Positions 18,176 through 27,168 of a stretch of 64,000 nucleotides of DNA are shown here, in pieces. Below the pieces are notes generated by a model. That model saw only the letters and a program-made list of their open reading frames with translations, was not told the DNA's origin and ran no database searches. Source of the DNA: Bordetella ansorpii (lineage in GTDB: Bacteria; Pseudomonadota; Gammaproteobacteria; Burkholderiales; Burkholderiaceae_B). Location: NCBI RefSeq assembly GCF_900078315.1, contig NZ_FKBS01000014.1, positions 308,802 through 372,801 on the forward strand, given 5' to 3'. Made by a program: the position numbers and the translations under genes. Numbering within the stretch: position 1 is the first letter of the stretch; the number at the start of each line of letters is the position of its first letter.

Positions 18176-19357
18176 TCACCCTATGGCCCCGCTGCGGCGT
18201 AGCGCCGCCCGGGCCGCCTCGCCATAGCCCGCCTGGGCCAGTATCTCGTCGCAATGCTGGCCGGGCGAGGGGGCGTCGCGATGGATGGCGAACGCATGCC
18301 CCGACATGCGCACCGGACTGCCCAGCTGTACCGGTCCGCCGGGCGTGGCCGGCGGGATCACCATGCCGCGCGCCCGGAAGTGGGGATCCTCCAGCGCCTC
18401 GTCCAATCGCACGACCGGCGTGACGCAGCACTGCGTGCCCGCGAAATGCCGCCGCCAGTGGTCGAGCGGCCGGGCGCCGATGAGGCGTTCCACCTCGCCG
18501 CGCACCCGGGCGGATTCGGCGGCATCCCGAGGGCGGTGCAGCGGCTTGAGATCGGGCCGGTCCAGCACCTCGCAGAACCGGTCCCAGAACTTGCGTTCCA
18601 GCGCACCCACCGCCAGGTGCCGTCCGTCCTGCGTGCGGTACACGGCGTAGCAGGGCAACGCGCCCGTCAGCGTGTCCTGGCCGGCAGGCAGCGTGCGGCC
18701 ATGCGTGGCCAGCGACACCATCGGCACGATGGCATGGGCCAGCATCGCGTCGGCCATGGCGATGTCCACGTGCCGGCCCTGGCCTGTGCGCTGGGCGTCG
18801 AACAGCGCGGCCAGGATGCCCATGGCCGAAGTCACGGCGCCGCCCAGCAGGTCGGCCACGGGTACGTTCGACAGGGACGGCGGCTGGCCGTCGCGGCCGA
18901 TCTGGTCGGTCACGCCCGTCAGGGCGCAGTAGTTCAGGTCGTGGCCGGGCTCGTCCCGATACGGGCCATCCTGCCCATAACCCGTGATGCTGCAATACAC
19001 CAGGCGCGGATTGATGGCGGACAGCGCCGCGTAGCCGACCCCCAGCCGTGCGGTGACGCCGGGCCGGAAGCTTTCGACCAGCACGTCCGCCTCGCGCGCC
19101 AGGGCATGCAGCACGGCAACCCCCTCGGGCTGCTTCAGATCGATGCGCAGCGCCCGTTTGTTGCGATGCAGCATCTGCCGGCTGGCGGGATTGGCGTAGT
19201 CGCCCGCACCGGTATCCTCGATCTTGATGACATCCGCGCCCAGGTCCGCCAGGTGCAGCGTGCACATCGGGCCCGGCAGCAGGCGGGTCAGGTCGAGTAC
19301 GCGTACGCCCTGCAGGGGCGCGCGAGGGGCGGTCGAGGCATTCTGGACGACGGACAT
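18176..19357 (-). CDS. Family III CoA-transferase / alpha-methylacyl-CoA racemase-like
   Basis: Member of the CaiB/BaiF superfamily. 393 residues, ATG 19357. Three residues matching the racemase catalytic set are in place: H139 in PGHDLNY, D169 in VADLLGGA and E254 in ALERKFW. They keep the spacing of the mycobacterial enzyme MCR (His126, Asp156, Glu241 as I recall it), so racemisation of 2-methylacyl-CoA is more likely than CoA transfer. The N-terminus reads GVRVLDLTRLLPGPMCTLHL. It lies 199 bases upstream of the AraC gene on the same strand. If right, it points to methyl-branched substrates for the cluster. Confidence 0.75.
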   Translation of the reverse strand: MSVVQNASTAPRAPLQGVRVLDLTRLLPGPMCTLHLADLGADVIKIEDTGAGDYANPASRQMLHRNKRALRIDLKQPEGVAVLHALAREADVLVESFRPGVTARLGVGYAALSAINPRLVYCSITGYGQDGPYRDEPGHDLNYCALTGVTDQIGRDGQPPSLSNVPVADLLGGAVTSAMGILAALFDAQRTGQGRHVDIAMADAMLAHAIVPMVSLATHGRTLPAGQDTLTGALPCYAVYRTQDGRHLAVGALERKFWDRFCEVLDRPDLKPLHRPRDAAESARVRGEVERLIGARPLDHWRRHFAGTQCCVTPVVRLDEALEDPHFRARGMVIPPATPGGPVQLGSPVRMSGHAFAIHRDAPSPGQHCDEILAQAGYGEAARAALRRSGAIG

Positions 19358-19548
19358 GGGGCGCGAAGGGGGACGAATGAGGCTGCCCCAGTCTAGGTCG
19401 GCGCGCGGGCTGTCAGGAATGGCGGTTTGCGTGAAACTGATTGGCAGAAACGTTCATGGCGGCGTCGATCCGGCCAAAAGCAAAAAAGCCTCCACGTCGC
19501 GCCTTCGGCTTGCTGCCCCCTGTTTCTTGCCTTGGGACGGCCCGGCGG

Positions 19549-19573
19549 AAAAAAAGACCCCACAGGGTCTTTT
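19549..19573. terminator. Terminator of the tlpA-dolP-diaA-yraN operon
   Basis: AAAGACCC (19553-19560), loop CACA, GGGTCTTT (19565-19572). On the minus strand it is followed by a run of eight T and lies 35 bases past the tlpA-like stop. The run of A on one side and T on the other makes it bidirectional. Confidence 0.75.
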
Positions 19574-19607
19574 CGCTTCGTGCAACGCCGTTTGAAGCCC
19601 GGCAGCT

Positions 19608-20099
19608 TCAGCCCGCCAGCGCCTTCTCGACGGTGGAATGGAATTCCGCCACGTCGTACTCGCCCAGGTAGCGCTTGATGATGCGCCCCTGCTTGTCGAT
19701 CAGGAAGGCGGTGGGCGTGAGGCGCACGTCGCCGAAGGCGCGGGCCACGTCGCCCTTGCTGTCCAGCGCCACCGGGAAGGGCAGCTTGCGGCTTTCGGCG
19801 AAGTTCAGCACGTAGTTGGCCGGATCGTAGGACATGGCCACCGCCACGGCCTCGTAACCCTTGGGGGCGTACTCGTTGTAGGCCTTGATGGTTTCCGGCA
19901 TCTGCTTCACGCAGGTGACGCAGCTGGTGGCCCAGAACTTGACCAGCACGACCTTGCCGCGCAGGTCCTGCATGCTGACCTGCTTGCCGTCGATCATGGT
20001 GAACGTGACGTCGGGGGCGGTGGGGGCGGGGCGCATGACGAACCAGCCGCCGATACCGGCGGCCACCACCACGGCCAGGGCGAGGATGATCTTTTTCAT
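19608..20099 (-). CDS. TlpA-like thioredoxin-fold protein
   Basis: Membrane-anchored thiol:disulfide oxidoreductase facing the periplasm. 163 residues. An N-terminal hydrophobic segment (MKKIILALAVVVAAGIGGWF) serves as anchor or signal. The TlpA/AhpC-TSA domain follows, with the redox pair C60 and C63 in FWATSCVTCVKQMPE. The cis-Pro region is DVRLTPTAFLIDKQG. Such proteins reduce apocytochrome c or copper-site cysteines, or buffer periplasmic thiols; which applies here is not shown. ATG overlaps the dolP stop (ATGA), so it is coupled to the upstream gene. Confidence 0.88.
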   Translation of the reverse strand: MKKIILALAVVVAAGIGGWFVMRPAPTAPDVTFTMIDGKQVSMQDLRGKVVLVKFWATSCVTCVKQMPETIKAYNEYAPKGYEAVAVAMSYDPANYVLNFAESRKLPFPVALDSKGDVARAFGDVRLTPTAFLIDKQGRIIKRYLGEYDVAEFHSTVEKALAG

Positions 20100-20848
20100 T
20101 TGATGGGCATGGTTTGCATCGAACCGCCAGTATCGACGCTGGTGGCTGACGTGCCGCTGTCTTCGATGGGGGCGACGGGGGCGGAGGGTTCGGCCGAGCC
20201 GGATTTGTTCGGTTCGACCTGGTCATTGGCGCCGCCGGACAGGCGCACGGCCTCTTCGCGGCTGATGATGTTGAACAGCTTGACCACCTTGGCCACGCCG
20301 CCGACGCCGGACACCGTGGCGGCGGCATAGTCGCCCTCGATCTTGGTGACCTTGCCCATCAGGTAGACCACGCCGCGGTCGGTGGTGACGGTGATGGTGC
20401 TGGAAGGCACGTAGCGCGCGTTCAGCAGCGAGGCATGGACCTTGGAGCTGAGCCAGGAGTCGTTGCTGCGCGTACCCAGCGAGGCGGCAGGGCCGACCGT
20501 CAATTGGTTGTAGACCGTCTTGACGTGCTCGACGCGCTGCGCAATGGACGTGGCTTCGGCCTTGGCGGCTTCGGAGGGCACGTCGCCGGTCAGCAGGACG
20601 CGGCCTTCGTACGAGGTGGCGTTGATGCGGGCCGCGTCGCCCAGCTTCTGCCCGATCTGGTTCTGGGCCTTCAGGGCGATGTTCTGGTCTTCGAGCTGGA
20701 TGCCCGTGGTGCGCCGGTCGGTGGCGACCACGGCGGTGGTGGCGGCGGCGCCGCCCAGGACCAGCGGCACGCAGCCGGGCAGGGCCACGGCGCAGGCCAG
20801 CACGGTGGCCAGCAGGCAAGCACGGGAAGCGGCGGTGGCGTTCGTCAT
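20096..20848 (-). CDS. dolP: BON-domain lipoprotein DolP
   Basis: Outer-membrane lipoprotein with two BON domains (YraP/DolP), which supports envelope integrity. 250 residues from ATG 20848, overlapping the diaA stop by one base (TAATG). The signal peptide ends in the lipobox ALPGC. The first BON domain contains DAARINATSYEGRVLLTGDV, the second ARYVPSSTITVTTDRGVVYL. A tail of about 50 residues rich in Ser, Pro and Thr follows, absent from the shorter E. coli protein. The order yraN-diaA-dolP matches E. coli. Confidence 0.9.
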   Translation of the reverse strand: MTNATAASRACLLATVLACAVALPGCVPLVLGGAAATTAVVATDRRTTGIQLEDQNIALKAQNQIGQKLGDAARINATSYEGRVLLTGDVPSEAAKAEATSIAQRVEHVKTVYNQLTVGPAASLGTRSNDSWLSSKVHASLLNARYVPSSTITVTTDRGVVYLMGKVTKIEGDYAAATVSGVGGVAKVVKLFNIISREEAVRLSGGANDQVEPNKSGSAEPSAPVAPIEDSGTSATSVDTGGSMQTMPIK

Positions 20849-21450
20849 TATTCGGTGTCTCCAAGCAAGAGGGCATCGATGCCGTCGCACAGCGCATGCA
20901 GCAACAGTCCGTGGACTTCCTGGATGCGCATGGTGCGGTCATGTGGCACACAGAGATGGACGTCCTGCGGTGTCATCAGTTCCCCGATCACGCCGCCGCC
21001 CTTGCCGGTCAGGGCGATGACGTGCATCTCGCGGTCGCGGGCGGCTTCGATGGCGCGCACCACGTTGGGCGAGTTGCCGCTGGTGGACAGGGCCACCAGG
21101 ATGTCGCCGTGCTGGCCCAGCGCGCTGACCTGGCGCTCGAAGACTTCGTCGAAACCGTAATCGTTGCCTACCGCCGTCAGGATGGAGGTATCGGCGCTGA
21201 GCGTGATGCCGGCCAGCGGCAGTCGTTCGCGCTCGAAGCGGCCGACCAGTTCGGCGATGAAATGCTGCGCGTCGGCGGCGGAGCCGCCATTGCCGCAGGC
21301 CAAAATCCGGCCATTGTTGGCCAGGGCCGAGAACATGAGGTCGACACCGGCGGAAAGCGGTTCCGCCAGGGTGTGCATGCTTTGTTCGAACAGGCCGATC
21401 GCGTCGCGGAAGTGCGACGTCATCCGGGAGGTCATATCCATGGCGCGCAT
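20848..21450 (-). CDS. diaA: SIS-domain protein DiaA (GmhA homologue)
   Basis: Tetrameric SIS-domain protein. In E. coli, the gene in this position encodes DiaA, which binds DnaA and times replication initiation; its relative GmhA is sedoheptulose-7-phosphate isomerase. 200 residues from ATG 21450, supported by GGTGAG six bases upstream and by overlap with the yraN stop (TAATG); ATGs at 21441, 21435 and 21423 are possible. SIS features: ILACGNGGSAADAQHFIAEL, VALSTSGNSPNVVRAIEAAR and HVIALTGKGGG. The yraN-diaA-dolP context favours DiaA, but the sequence alone does not exclude isomerase activity. Confidence 0.82.
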   Translation of the reverse strand: MRAMDMTSRMTSHFRDAIGLFEQSMHTLAEPLSAGVDLMFSALANNGRILACGNGGSAADAQHFIAELVGRFERERLPLAGITLSADTSILTAVGNDYGFDEVFERQVSALGQHGDILVALSTSGNSPNVVRAIEAARDREMHVIALTGKGGGVIGELMTPQDVHLCVPHDRTMRIQEVHGLLLHALCDGIDALLLGDTE

Positions 21451-21971
21451 TATCTCACCATCCCGTCGTCGACGCTGAAGGCCGCGCGCACCCATTGGGG
21501 TCGCGCGTCGCCATCGAACAGCACGGCATCGAAACGCACGGGCGGGATGCGGCCGTTCCAGTGCCGCTCGGCCAGCCTGGGCAGCAGCAAGGCCGCGGCC
21601 CGGGCCAGGCGGCGCTGCTTGGCGCGGTCGATGCTGGCCCCCGCGCCGCCGTAGCGGCCATTGCCGCGCGCCCGCACCTCGACCAGCACCAGCGTGTCGC
21701 CGTCGCGCAGCGCCAGGTCGATCTCGCCGGGCGAGGCGCGCAGGTTGCGGGCCAGCGGCTGCAGGCCGTGTCCGGCAAGCAGTTCCAGGGCGTCGTCCTC
21801 GAAGGCCAGGCCGCGCCGCTGCGAGGGCGACAGGCGCGGTTCGTTCCCGGCCGCGGCGCGAGGCTTGCGCGAGCCGCTGGGCCGGCGCCGCCGTTTGCCG
21901 CGCCGGGCAGCCGCCAGGGTGTAGGCCAGCGTGTCGGGATCGGAGGAGAGCGGGATCTTATCGTCGGCCAT
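21450..21971 (-). CDS. YraN family (UPF0102) putative nuclease
   Basis: Small protein with an endonuclease-like fold, function unproven. About 173 residues if ATG 21971 is used; ATG 21983 is equally possible and neither has a good ribosome site. The first 55 residues are a basic low-complexity stretch ([19 protein letters not shown]) that most YraN proteins lack. The conserved core has [20 protein letters not shown] and [10 protein letters not shown], giving the E-D-ExR pattern of Holliday-resolvase-like nucleases. Divergent from rsmI and leading diaA-dolP-tlpA, a long-conserved neighbourhood. Confidence 0.88.
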   Translation of the reverse strand: MADDKIPLSSDPDTLAYTLAAARRGKRRRRPSGSRKPRAAAGNEPRLSPSQRRGLAFEDDALELLAGHGLQPLARNLRASPGEIDLALRDGDTLVLVEVRARGNGRYGGAGASIDRAKQRRLARAAALLLPRLAERHWNGRIPPVRFDAVLFDGDARPQWVRAAFSVDDGMVR

Positions 21972-22069
21972 GTCCAGGTGCATGCAAGGGAAACAGGACG
22001 CCCGCCGCGCGTGCCGGCCAGGCATGAAGGGCTACACTGGCACACTTCCGACTGCCGCGAAGCTTTGCG

Positions 22070-23014
22070 ATGAATCAAGATGTCTCACCCGTGGCGGGCG
22101 ATGCCTGGCGCCGGGTGGCCGAGCGCGTCGCCGCCCAGCACTGGCCCGAGGCCACGTTGTACGTGGTGGCCACGCCCATCGGCAATCTGGGCGACCTGGG
22201 CCTGCGGGCCTGGCAGGCCCTGGCCCGCGCCGACGTGATCGCGGCCGAGGACACCCGCGCCAGCCGCACCCTGCTGGACGCCTGGGGCATTTCCACGCCG
22301 CTGATGGCCGCCCACCGCCACAACGAGGCCGCCGCCGCGCAAGCCATCTGCGAGCGCCTGGCGCAAGGCCAGCGCGTGGCGCTGGTGTCCGATGCGGGTG
22401 CGCCCGCCGTCAGCGATCCCGGCGCGCGGGTGGTGCGCGCCGCGCGCGAGGCTGGCTACAACGTGGTGCCGATTCCGGGTCCCAGCGCGGTCATCGCCGC
22501 CCTGATGGGCAGCGGCGCCACCTCCGACGAAAACCCTGCCTATGCCTTCGCCGGTTTCGCGCCGCCCAAGGCCACGGCGCGGCAACGCTGGCTGCGCAGC
22601 TGGTGCGCGTTGCCCGCGCCGGTGCTGATGTTCGAGTCGCCGCACCGGCTGGCCGCCACCCTGGCCGATCTGCTGGAAGTCTGCGGGCCGTCGCGCCGCC
22701 TGACCGTGGCGCGCGAACTGACCAAGCGCTTCGAAGAGATCGCGACCGTGCCGCTGGGCGAGGCCGCCGAATGGCTGGCCGCCGATTCCCATCGCGGCCA
22801 GGGCGAATTCGTGCTGATCGTCCACGAGGCCGTCGTGACGGCGGTCGATGACGAAGAAGCCGCCGACATGGACCCGCAGACCGACACGCTGCTGGACGCC
22901 TTGCTGGAAAGCCTGTCGGTGCGCGATGCCGCCCGCGTGGCCGCGCGCGTCACCGGCCTGCCGCGCGACAAGCTGTACAACCGTGCCCTGGCGCGCAAGG
23001 AGCAGCAGGCATGA
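22070..23014 (+). CDS. rsmI: 16S rRNA 2'-O-ribose C1402 methyltransferase RsmI
   Basis: SAM-dependent tetrapyrrole-methylase-fold enzyme that methylates the ribose of C1402 in 16S rRNA. 314 residues. It has LYVVATPIGNLGDL, the AEDTRASRTLL helix, VALVSDAGAPAVSDPGARVV and IPGPSAVIAALMGSG. A 25-residue N-terminal extension precedes the family start. Divergent from yraN as in many proteobacteria; the lpoA gene often found between them is absent. The stop overlaps ogt by four bases. Confidence 0.95.
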   Translation: MNQDVSPVAGDAWRRVAERVAAQHWPEATLYVVATPIGNLGDLGLRAWQALARADVIAAEDTRASRTLLDAWGISTPLMAAHRHNEAAAAQAICERLAQGQRVALVSDAGAPAVSDPGARVVRAAREAGYNVVPIPGPSAVIAALMGSGATSDENPAYAFAGFAPPKATARQRWLRSWCALPAPVLMFESPHRLAATLADLLEVCGPSRRLTVARELTKRFEEIATVPLGEAAEWLAADSHRGQGEFVLIVHEAVVTAVDDEEAADMDPQTDTLLDALLESLSVRDAARVAARVTGLPRDKLYNRALARKEQQA

Positions 23015-23580
23015 GGCAGAAGCAGGCCGCCGGCGACGTGCAGGGCCGCTACCGCTACCAGGACATTGCCACGCCGCTGGGCACGCTGCGCCTGGTCAGC
23101 AAAGAGGATGCCCTGTGCGAAGCCAGTTTCCTGGCCCGCGACGACGAGCCCGCGCCCGCGCACTGGCAGTGCGAAACTGCGCCGGTGCTGCGCCAGGCCG
23201 AAGAGGAACTGGCGCAATGGTTCGCGGGCCAGCGGCAGCGTTTCGACGTGCCCATGCGCCCGATCGGCACCGATTTCCAGCGTCAGGTGTGGCGTGCGCT
23301 CATCGAGCTCGAATTCGGCGAGCTGGTCAGCTACGGCGACCTGGCGCGCCGCATCGGCAGGCCCAAGGCCGTGCGGCCGATGGGAGGCGCCGTGGGCCGC
23401 AATCCGCTGGTGATCTTCATTCCGTGCCATCGCGTGATCGGCCACGACACGTCGCTCACTGGCTTCAGCAGCGGCCTGGCGCGCAAGCGTGAACTGCTGG
23501 CGCACGAGGGGCACCGCTATGCCGGGCCCGATGCCCGCACGCGCCGCACATCGAACGCGCAGGCCGAACTGCCCTGGTAG
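23011..23580 (+). CDS. ogt: Methylated-DNA--protein-cysteine methyltransferase
   Basis: Suicide repair protein removing alkyl groups from O6-alkylguanine. 189 residues. The active-site Cys is C139 in FIPCHRVIG. Upstream is the DNA-binding helix region FQRQVWRALIELEFGELVSY followed by GDLARRIGRPKAVRPMGGA. After the active site come SLTGFSSGLARKRELLAHEG. A methyl-acceptor N-terminal Ada domain is not present, so this is the stand-alone Ogt form. ATGA overlap with rsmI means coupled translation. Confidence 0.92.
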   Translation: MRQKQAAGDVQGRYRYQDIATPLGTLRLVSKEDALCEASFLARDDEPAPAHWQCETAPVLRQAEEELAQWFAGQRQRFDVPMRPIGTDFQRQVWRALIELEFGELVSYGDLARRIGRPKAVRPMGGAVGRNPLVIFIPCHRVIGHDTSLTGFSSGLARKRELLAHEGHRYAGPDARTRRTSNAQAELPW

Positions 23581-23656
23581 GTTCTTGCCTGGCGGATCCG
23601 AGCGGCCGGCGCACCGCGAGCTGGACCGCCAGCCGAAGGCTCGGTTGGGGGCGTCG

Positions 23657-24622
23657 TTATTGCGCAGCCAGCGTGGGCAGGATGCCGGTGCGCGAAGATA
23701 CCTGCTGTACCGCGCCCAGCGCGGCTTCGCGGTTGGGATAAGGGCCGATCTTCACGCGGTACAGCTGGTTGGTCTGCACGATGACGGCGGGCGGCGTACC
23801 CGCGTCGAGCTGCGTGTTGATGCGGTTGACCAACGATTGCGCATTGGCCTGCTGGCCAAAGGCGCCCAACTGCAGATAGAACCCACCCGCCGCGGCCGTT
23901 ACCGCGGGCGCCGCCTGCGGTAACGGCCGCGCAGGCGCAGTGACCGGCAGGCTTGCCGCCACGGGCAGCACCGCCGCCTGCGAGCTGCTGGCTTCGGCGA
24001 TGGGCGTGGCGACGGGTTCGTTGCCGGCGCCGCCCGAGCCGTTGCGGGCGATCATGGAATTGATCTCTTCGGGCAGGATGCGTTCGACCGTGACCGGACC
24101 GCTGCCCGGCCCGATCAGGCCCAGCTTGTAGGCGGCCACATAGGACAGATCCATGATGCGGTCGCTGTGGAAAGGCCCGCGGTCGTTGACGCGCACGATG
24201 ACGGTGCGGCCATTGACCTTGCTGGTGACGCGCGCGTAGCTGGGGATGGGAAAGGTGGGATGCGCGGCCGTCATCGCGTACATGTCGTACTTTTCGCCGT
24301 TGGACGTCGAGTTGCCGTGGAATTTCTTGCCGTACCAGGAGGCGATGCCTTCCTGGTGGTGCACGTCGTCGTCCAGGTCCGGCACGTAGCGTTTGCCGAA
24401 CACCACGTAGGGGCGGTTGGCGCCGCTGGCCAGCGGTTCGATGCGCGGCACGGCGTCGGGAATGGCGTCGAGGTTGGACGGCGGGTTGCTGCCGGGGCCG
24501 TCGTCCTTGTAGTAGCCGCCGCCCCCCGCGCTGCGCCGTTCGCCGGTGGACGAACATCCCGCCATGACAATGGCGAGCATCAGGGTCGCCAGCAGCGCGA
24601 AGGAACGGGGCAGCAGGATCAT
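23657..24622 (-). CDS. rlpA: Septal ring lytic transglycosylase RlpA
   Basis: Outer-membrane lipoprotein that cleaves denuded peptidoglycan strands at the septum. 321 residues. Signal peptide with lipobox VMAGC. The double-psi beta-barrel has EGIASWYGKKFHGNSTSNGE and the catalytic Asp in VIVRVNDRGPFHSDRIMDLS. A Pro/Ala-rich linker leads to a C-terminal SPOR domain (GGFYLQLGAFGQQANAQSLV) that binds denuded glycans. ATG 24622. Just downstream of rapZ on the same strand. Confidence 0.93.
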   Translation of the reverse strand: MILLPRSFALLATLMLAIVMAGCSSTGERRSAGGGGYYKDDGPGSNPPSNLDAIPDAVPRIEPLASGANRPYVVFGKRYVPDLDDDVHHQEGIASWYGKKFHGNSTSNGEKYDMYAMTAAHPTFPIPSYARVTSKVNGRTVIVRVNDRGPFHSDRIMDLSYVAAYKLGLIGPGSGPVTVERILPEEINSMIARNGSGGAGNEPVATPIAEASSSQAAVLPVAASLPVTAPARPLPQAAPAVTAAAGGFYLQLGAFGQQANAQSLVNRINTQLDAGTPPAVIVQTNQLYRVKIGPYPNREAALGAVQQVSSRTGILPTLAAQ

Positions 24623-24632
24623 GTGCGGTGGA

Positions 24633-25502
24633 TCATTCGTCCGGCAGTTGGGTGCGATGGCGCACCAGCAGCGGTTCGTGGTCGGCGAAGATGCGGGCCA
24701 GTTGCTCGACCACGTAGACCGACCGGTGCTGTCCGCCGGTGCAGCCCACCGCCACCGTCAGGTAGTTGCGGGTGTCCTTCGTGTATTCGGGCAGCCAGCG
24801 CCGGATGAAGCCGGCGATGTCGTCGATCATGTTGCCCACCACGTCGAAGCCCGCCAGCCAGTTGGCCACGGGTTCGTCGCGGCCGGTCAGCGGACGCAGC
24901 GTGCTGTCGTAGTGCGGGTTCGGCAGGCAGCGTACGTCGAACAGCAGGTCGGCGCTGTTAGGTACGCCGCGCTTGTAGGCAAAGGATTCGAACGTGAGCA
25001 CCAGCGGCGCGCGGTCGGCCTGGATCAGGTCGCGCATCCAGGCGCGCAGCTGGCCGGGCGTGAGCGCCGTGGTGTCGATGACGTGCGCCTGCTCGCGCAG
25101 CGGCGCCAGCATGTCGCGTTCGAGATCGATGCAGCCTTGCAGCGAGGGATTGCGGCCCAGGCGCGCGGCGCGGTCGGTCAGGGGGTGGCGGCGCCGCGAT
25201 TCGGAATAACGATGCACCAGCGTGTCGGTGTCCGCGTCCAGGAACACCACGCGCAGACTGGTGCCCAGCGACCGCAACGCGGTGATGGCATCGGGAAGTT
25301 CTGCCAGCTCGCCCGGCGAACGCACGTCGATGGCGATGGCCACGCGCTGCGTGGTGTCGTTGGCCGACGAGGTGGCGATGAACTCGCTGAGGAACCGCAC
25401 CGGCAGATTGTCGATGCACGTATAGCCGGTGTCTTCCAGCATGCGCAGGGCGACGGATTTGCCGGAGCCAGAGATGCCGGTGATTAGGACGACGCTCAAC
25501 AT
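24633..25502 (-). CDS. rapZ: RNase adapter protein / nucleotide-binding RapZ
   Basis: P-loop protein that in E. coli binds glucosamine-6-phosphate and steers RNase E to the GlmZ sRNA. In betaproteobacteria its target is less clear. 289 residues from ATG 25502; the open frame extends upstream, but MLSVVLITGISGSGKS is the family start. Walker A is GISGSGKS at residues 9-16. The C-terminal domain holds RCLPNPHYDSTLRPLTGRDE and VGCTGGQHRSVYVVEQLA. It lies 276 bases after hprK, in the PTS-linked cluster where RapZ (YvcJ-type) genes are often found. Confidence 0.93.
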   Translation of the reverse strand: MLSVVLITGISGSGKSVALRMLEDTGYTCIDNLPVRFLSEFIATSSANDTTQRVAIAIDVRSPGELAELPDAITALRSLGTSLRVVFLDADTDTLVHRYSESRRRHPLTDRAARLGRNPSLQGCIDLERDMLAPLREQAHVIDTTALTPGQLRAWMRDLIQADRAPLVLTFESFAYKRGVPNSADLLFDVRCLPNPHYDSTLRPLTGRDEPVANWLAGFDVVGNMIDDIAGFIRRWLPEYTKDTRNYLTVAVGCTGGQHRSVYVVEQLARIFADHEPLLVRHRTQLPDE

Positions 25503-25778
25503 GGCTGTGATTGTGGCATGGTTTGCGGCGGGGAGAACGGTAAAAGGCCTTGGACGCCGTACTTTTCGGCTCATTGCCCCTGCGAGGGGGCAACCACGGC
25601 GCACGACGCGGGGGCGCGGCCTGCGCGGCCAGCCGAGGAGGCCGAGGGCCGGAAATCCGATGGGCGACGATGCCGCCGACCTCAGGATGTTACCGCCCTG
25701 TCATCGCGTAAATATTTCAACACAAGTCGAAATCGGGCCGAGGGGCGGTGGCCGTCCCCACGGCGTGTCACCGTCTGG

Positions 25779-26705
25779 TCACTTGCTGTTCTGCAGGATC
25801 GCCATGGCCTGGCGCTCCATGAACTCGCCCAGCGTGTCGATGCCACGCAGTTTCAGGATGGTGTTGCGTACGGCGGCCTCGACCAGCACGGCCAGGTTGC
25901 GGCCGGCGGCCACCTGCAGCATGACCTTGCGCACCGGCAGGCCCAGCATGTCCTGCGTGATGTCCTGCAGGGGCAGGCGTTCGAACTTGTCCTGTGCGGT
26001 GGCGCGCACCAGGTGCACGATCAGTTTCAGGCGCATCTTGCGGCGCACCGAGGTCTCGCCGAAGATGGTGCGGATGTCCAGCAGGCCCAGGCCGCGCACT
26101 TCCAGCAGGTTCTGCAGCAACTGCGGGCAATGGCCCTCGATGACGTTGGGGGCGGTGCGCGAGAACTCGACCGCGTCGTCGGCCACCAGACCGTGGCCGC
26201 GCGAGATCAGTTCCAGCGCCAGTTCGCTCTTGCCCAGGCCCGATTCGCCGGTGATCAGCACGCCCAGGCCCAGCACGTCCATGAAGACGCCGTGCACCGT
26301 GGTGGTGGGCGCCAGCTTCTTGCCCAGGTAGATGCGCAGCAGGTCGATCAACTGCGCGGCGGCCACCGGGGTGGACAGCAGCGGCACCTGATGCTGCTCG
26401 CATTGGTCGACGAGGTCTTGCGGCGGCGTCAGGCCGTCGGCCAGCAGGATCGCCGGCACGCCGCCGATCAGCAACTCGTCCATGTGGTGCATGCGGCGGC
26501 GCAGGTCGAAGCGCGTGTAGTACGCAAGCTCTTCCTGGCCGAATACCTGCACCCGCGATGGGTGGATCAGGTTGAGGTGGCCCACCAGGTCGGCGGCAGC
26601 CATGCCGTCGTCGGGGATGGCGCGGTCTGCGGCGTTCTGACCGGCAATCCAGTGGAACGAGATCGTGTCGGCGTTGTCGTCGACCAGTTCCTGGACGGTA
26701 AGCAT
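25779..26705 (-). CDS. hprK: HPr kinase/phosphorylase
   Basis: Phosphorylates a regulatory Ser on HPr and reverses it, tying carbon and nitrogen PTS signalling. 308 residues from ATG 26705. N-terminal HPrK domain ([20 protein letters not shown]), then the kinase with Walker A at G153-S160 (GESGLGKS) and the HPrK signature [20 protein letters not shown]. Seven bases after ptsN. Betaproteobacteria typically have hprK next to ptsN as here, together with an incomplete sugar PTS. Confidence 0.95.
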   Translation of the reverse strand: MLTVQELVDDNADTISFHWIAGQNAADRAIPDDGMAAADLVGHLNLIHPSRVQVFGQEELAYYTRFDLRRRMHHMDELLIGGVPAILLADGLTPPQDLVDQCEQHQVPLLSTPVAAAQLIDLLRIYLGKKLAPTTTVHGVFMDVLGLGVLITGESGLGKSELALELISRGHGLVADDAVEFSRTAPNVIEGHCPQLLQNLLEVRGLGLLDIRTIFGETSVRRKMRLKLIVHLVRATAQDKFERLPLQDITQDMLGLPVRKVMLQVAAGRNLAVLVEAAVRNTILKLRGIDTLGEFMERQAMAILQNSK

Positions 26706-26712
26706 GGCGGTG

Positions 26713-27168
26713 TCAGAGTTGTCCGGTAGTGAGCATGCGATGCACCACGGCCGGATCGGCTTCGGTGGCCAGTGCATCGCGCAGGGGCTTGTTCGACATC
26801 AATTGGGCCAACTCGGCCAGGATGTCCAGGTGCTGTTGCGTGGCGGTTTCGGGGACCAGCAGGCACAGCAGCATCGATACCGGCTGGCCATCGGGGGCGT
26901 CGAACGGAATGGGCTGCGCCAGGCGCAGGAACGCGGCCTGGGCTTGCTGCAGGCCCTTGACGCGGCCATGCGGCACGGCGACGCCCTGGCCCAGCGCCGT
27001 GGATCCCAGGCGCTCGCGGGCGAACAGGCTGTCGAACACGACGGAGCGTGCCAGGCCATGAAGGTTCTCGAATAGCAGGCCTGCCTGTTCGAACGCCCGT
27101 TTCTTGCTGGTGGCCTGCATGTCGAGCACGACATTGCCGGCGGATAGGATGCGCGACAGATGATTCAT
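26713..27168 (-). CDS. ptsN: Nitrogen-PTS EIIA component
   Basis: EIIA-Ntr phospho-acceptor that signals nitrogen and potassium status by protein interaction. 151 residues from ATG 27168; ATG 27177 is an alternative and neither has a clear ribosome site. The phosphorylated His is H67 in [16 protein letters not shown] fold elements [20 protein letters not shown] and [14 protein letters not shown] follow. It is separated from hpf by 311 bases, longer than is usual when the pair is co-transcribed, so it may have its own promoter. Confidence 0.93.
   Translation of the reverse strand: MNHLSRILSAGNVVLDMQATSKKRAFEQAGLLFENLHGLARSVVFDSLFARERLGSTALGQGVAVPHGRVKGLQQAQAAFLRLAQPIPFDAPDGQPVSMLLCLLVPETATQQHLDILAELAQLMSNKPLRDALATEADPAVVHRMLTTGQL

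Noticed and set aside
20848-21450. Calling the SIS protein GmhA (heptose isomerase)
   Set aside because: Similarity allows it, but the yraN-diaA-dolP order argues for DiaA; noted as an alternative in the feature.
25560-25625. GC-rich hairpin (TTGCCCC/GGGGCAA) downstream of hprK as a terminator
   Set aside because: No T-tract on the relevant strand, and the sequence around it is generally GC-rich; support is too weak to list.
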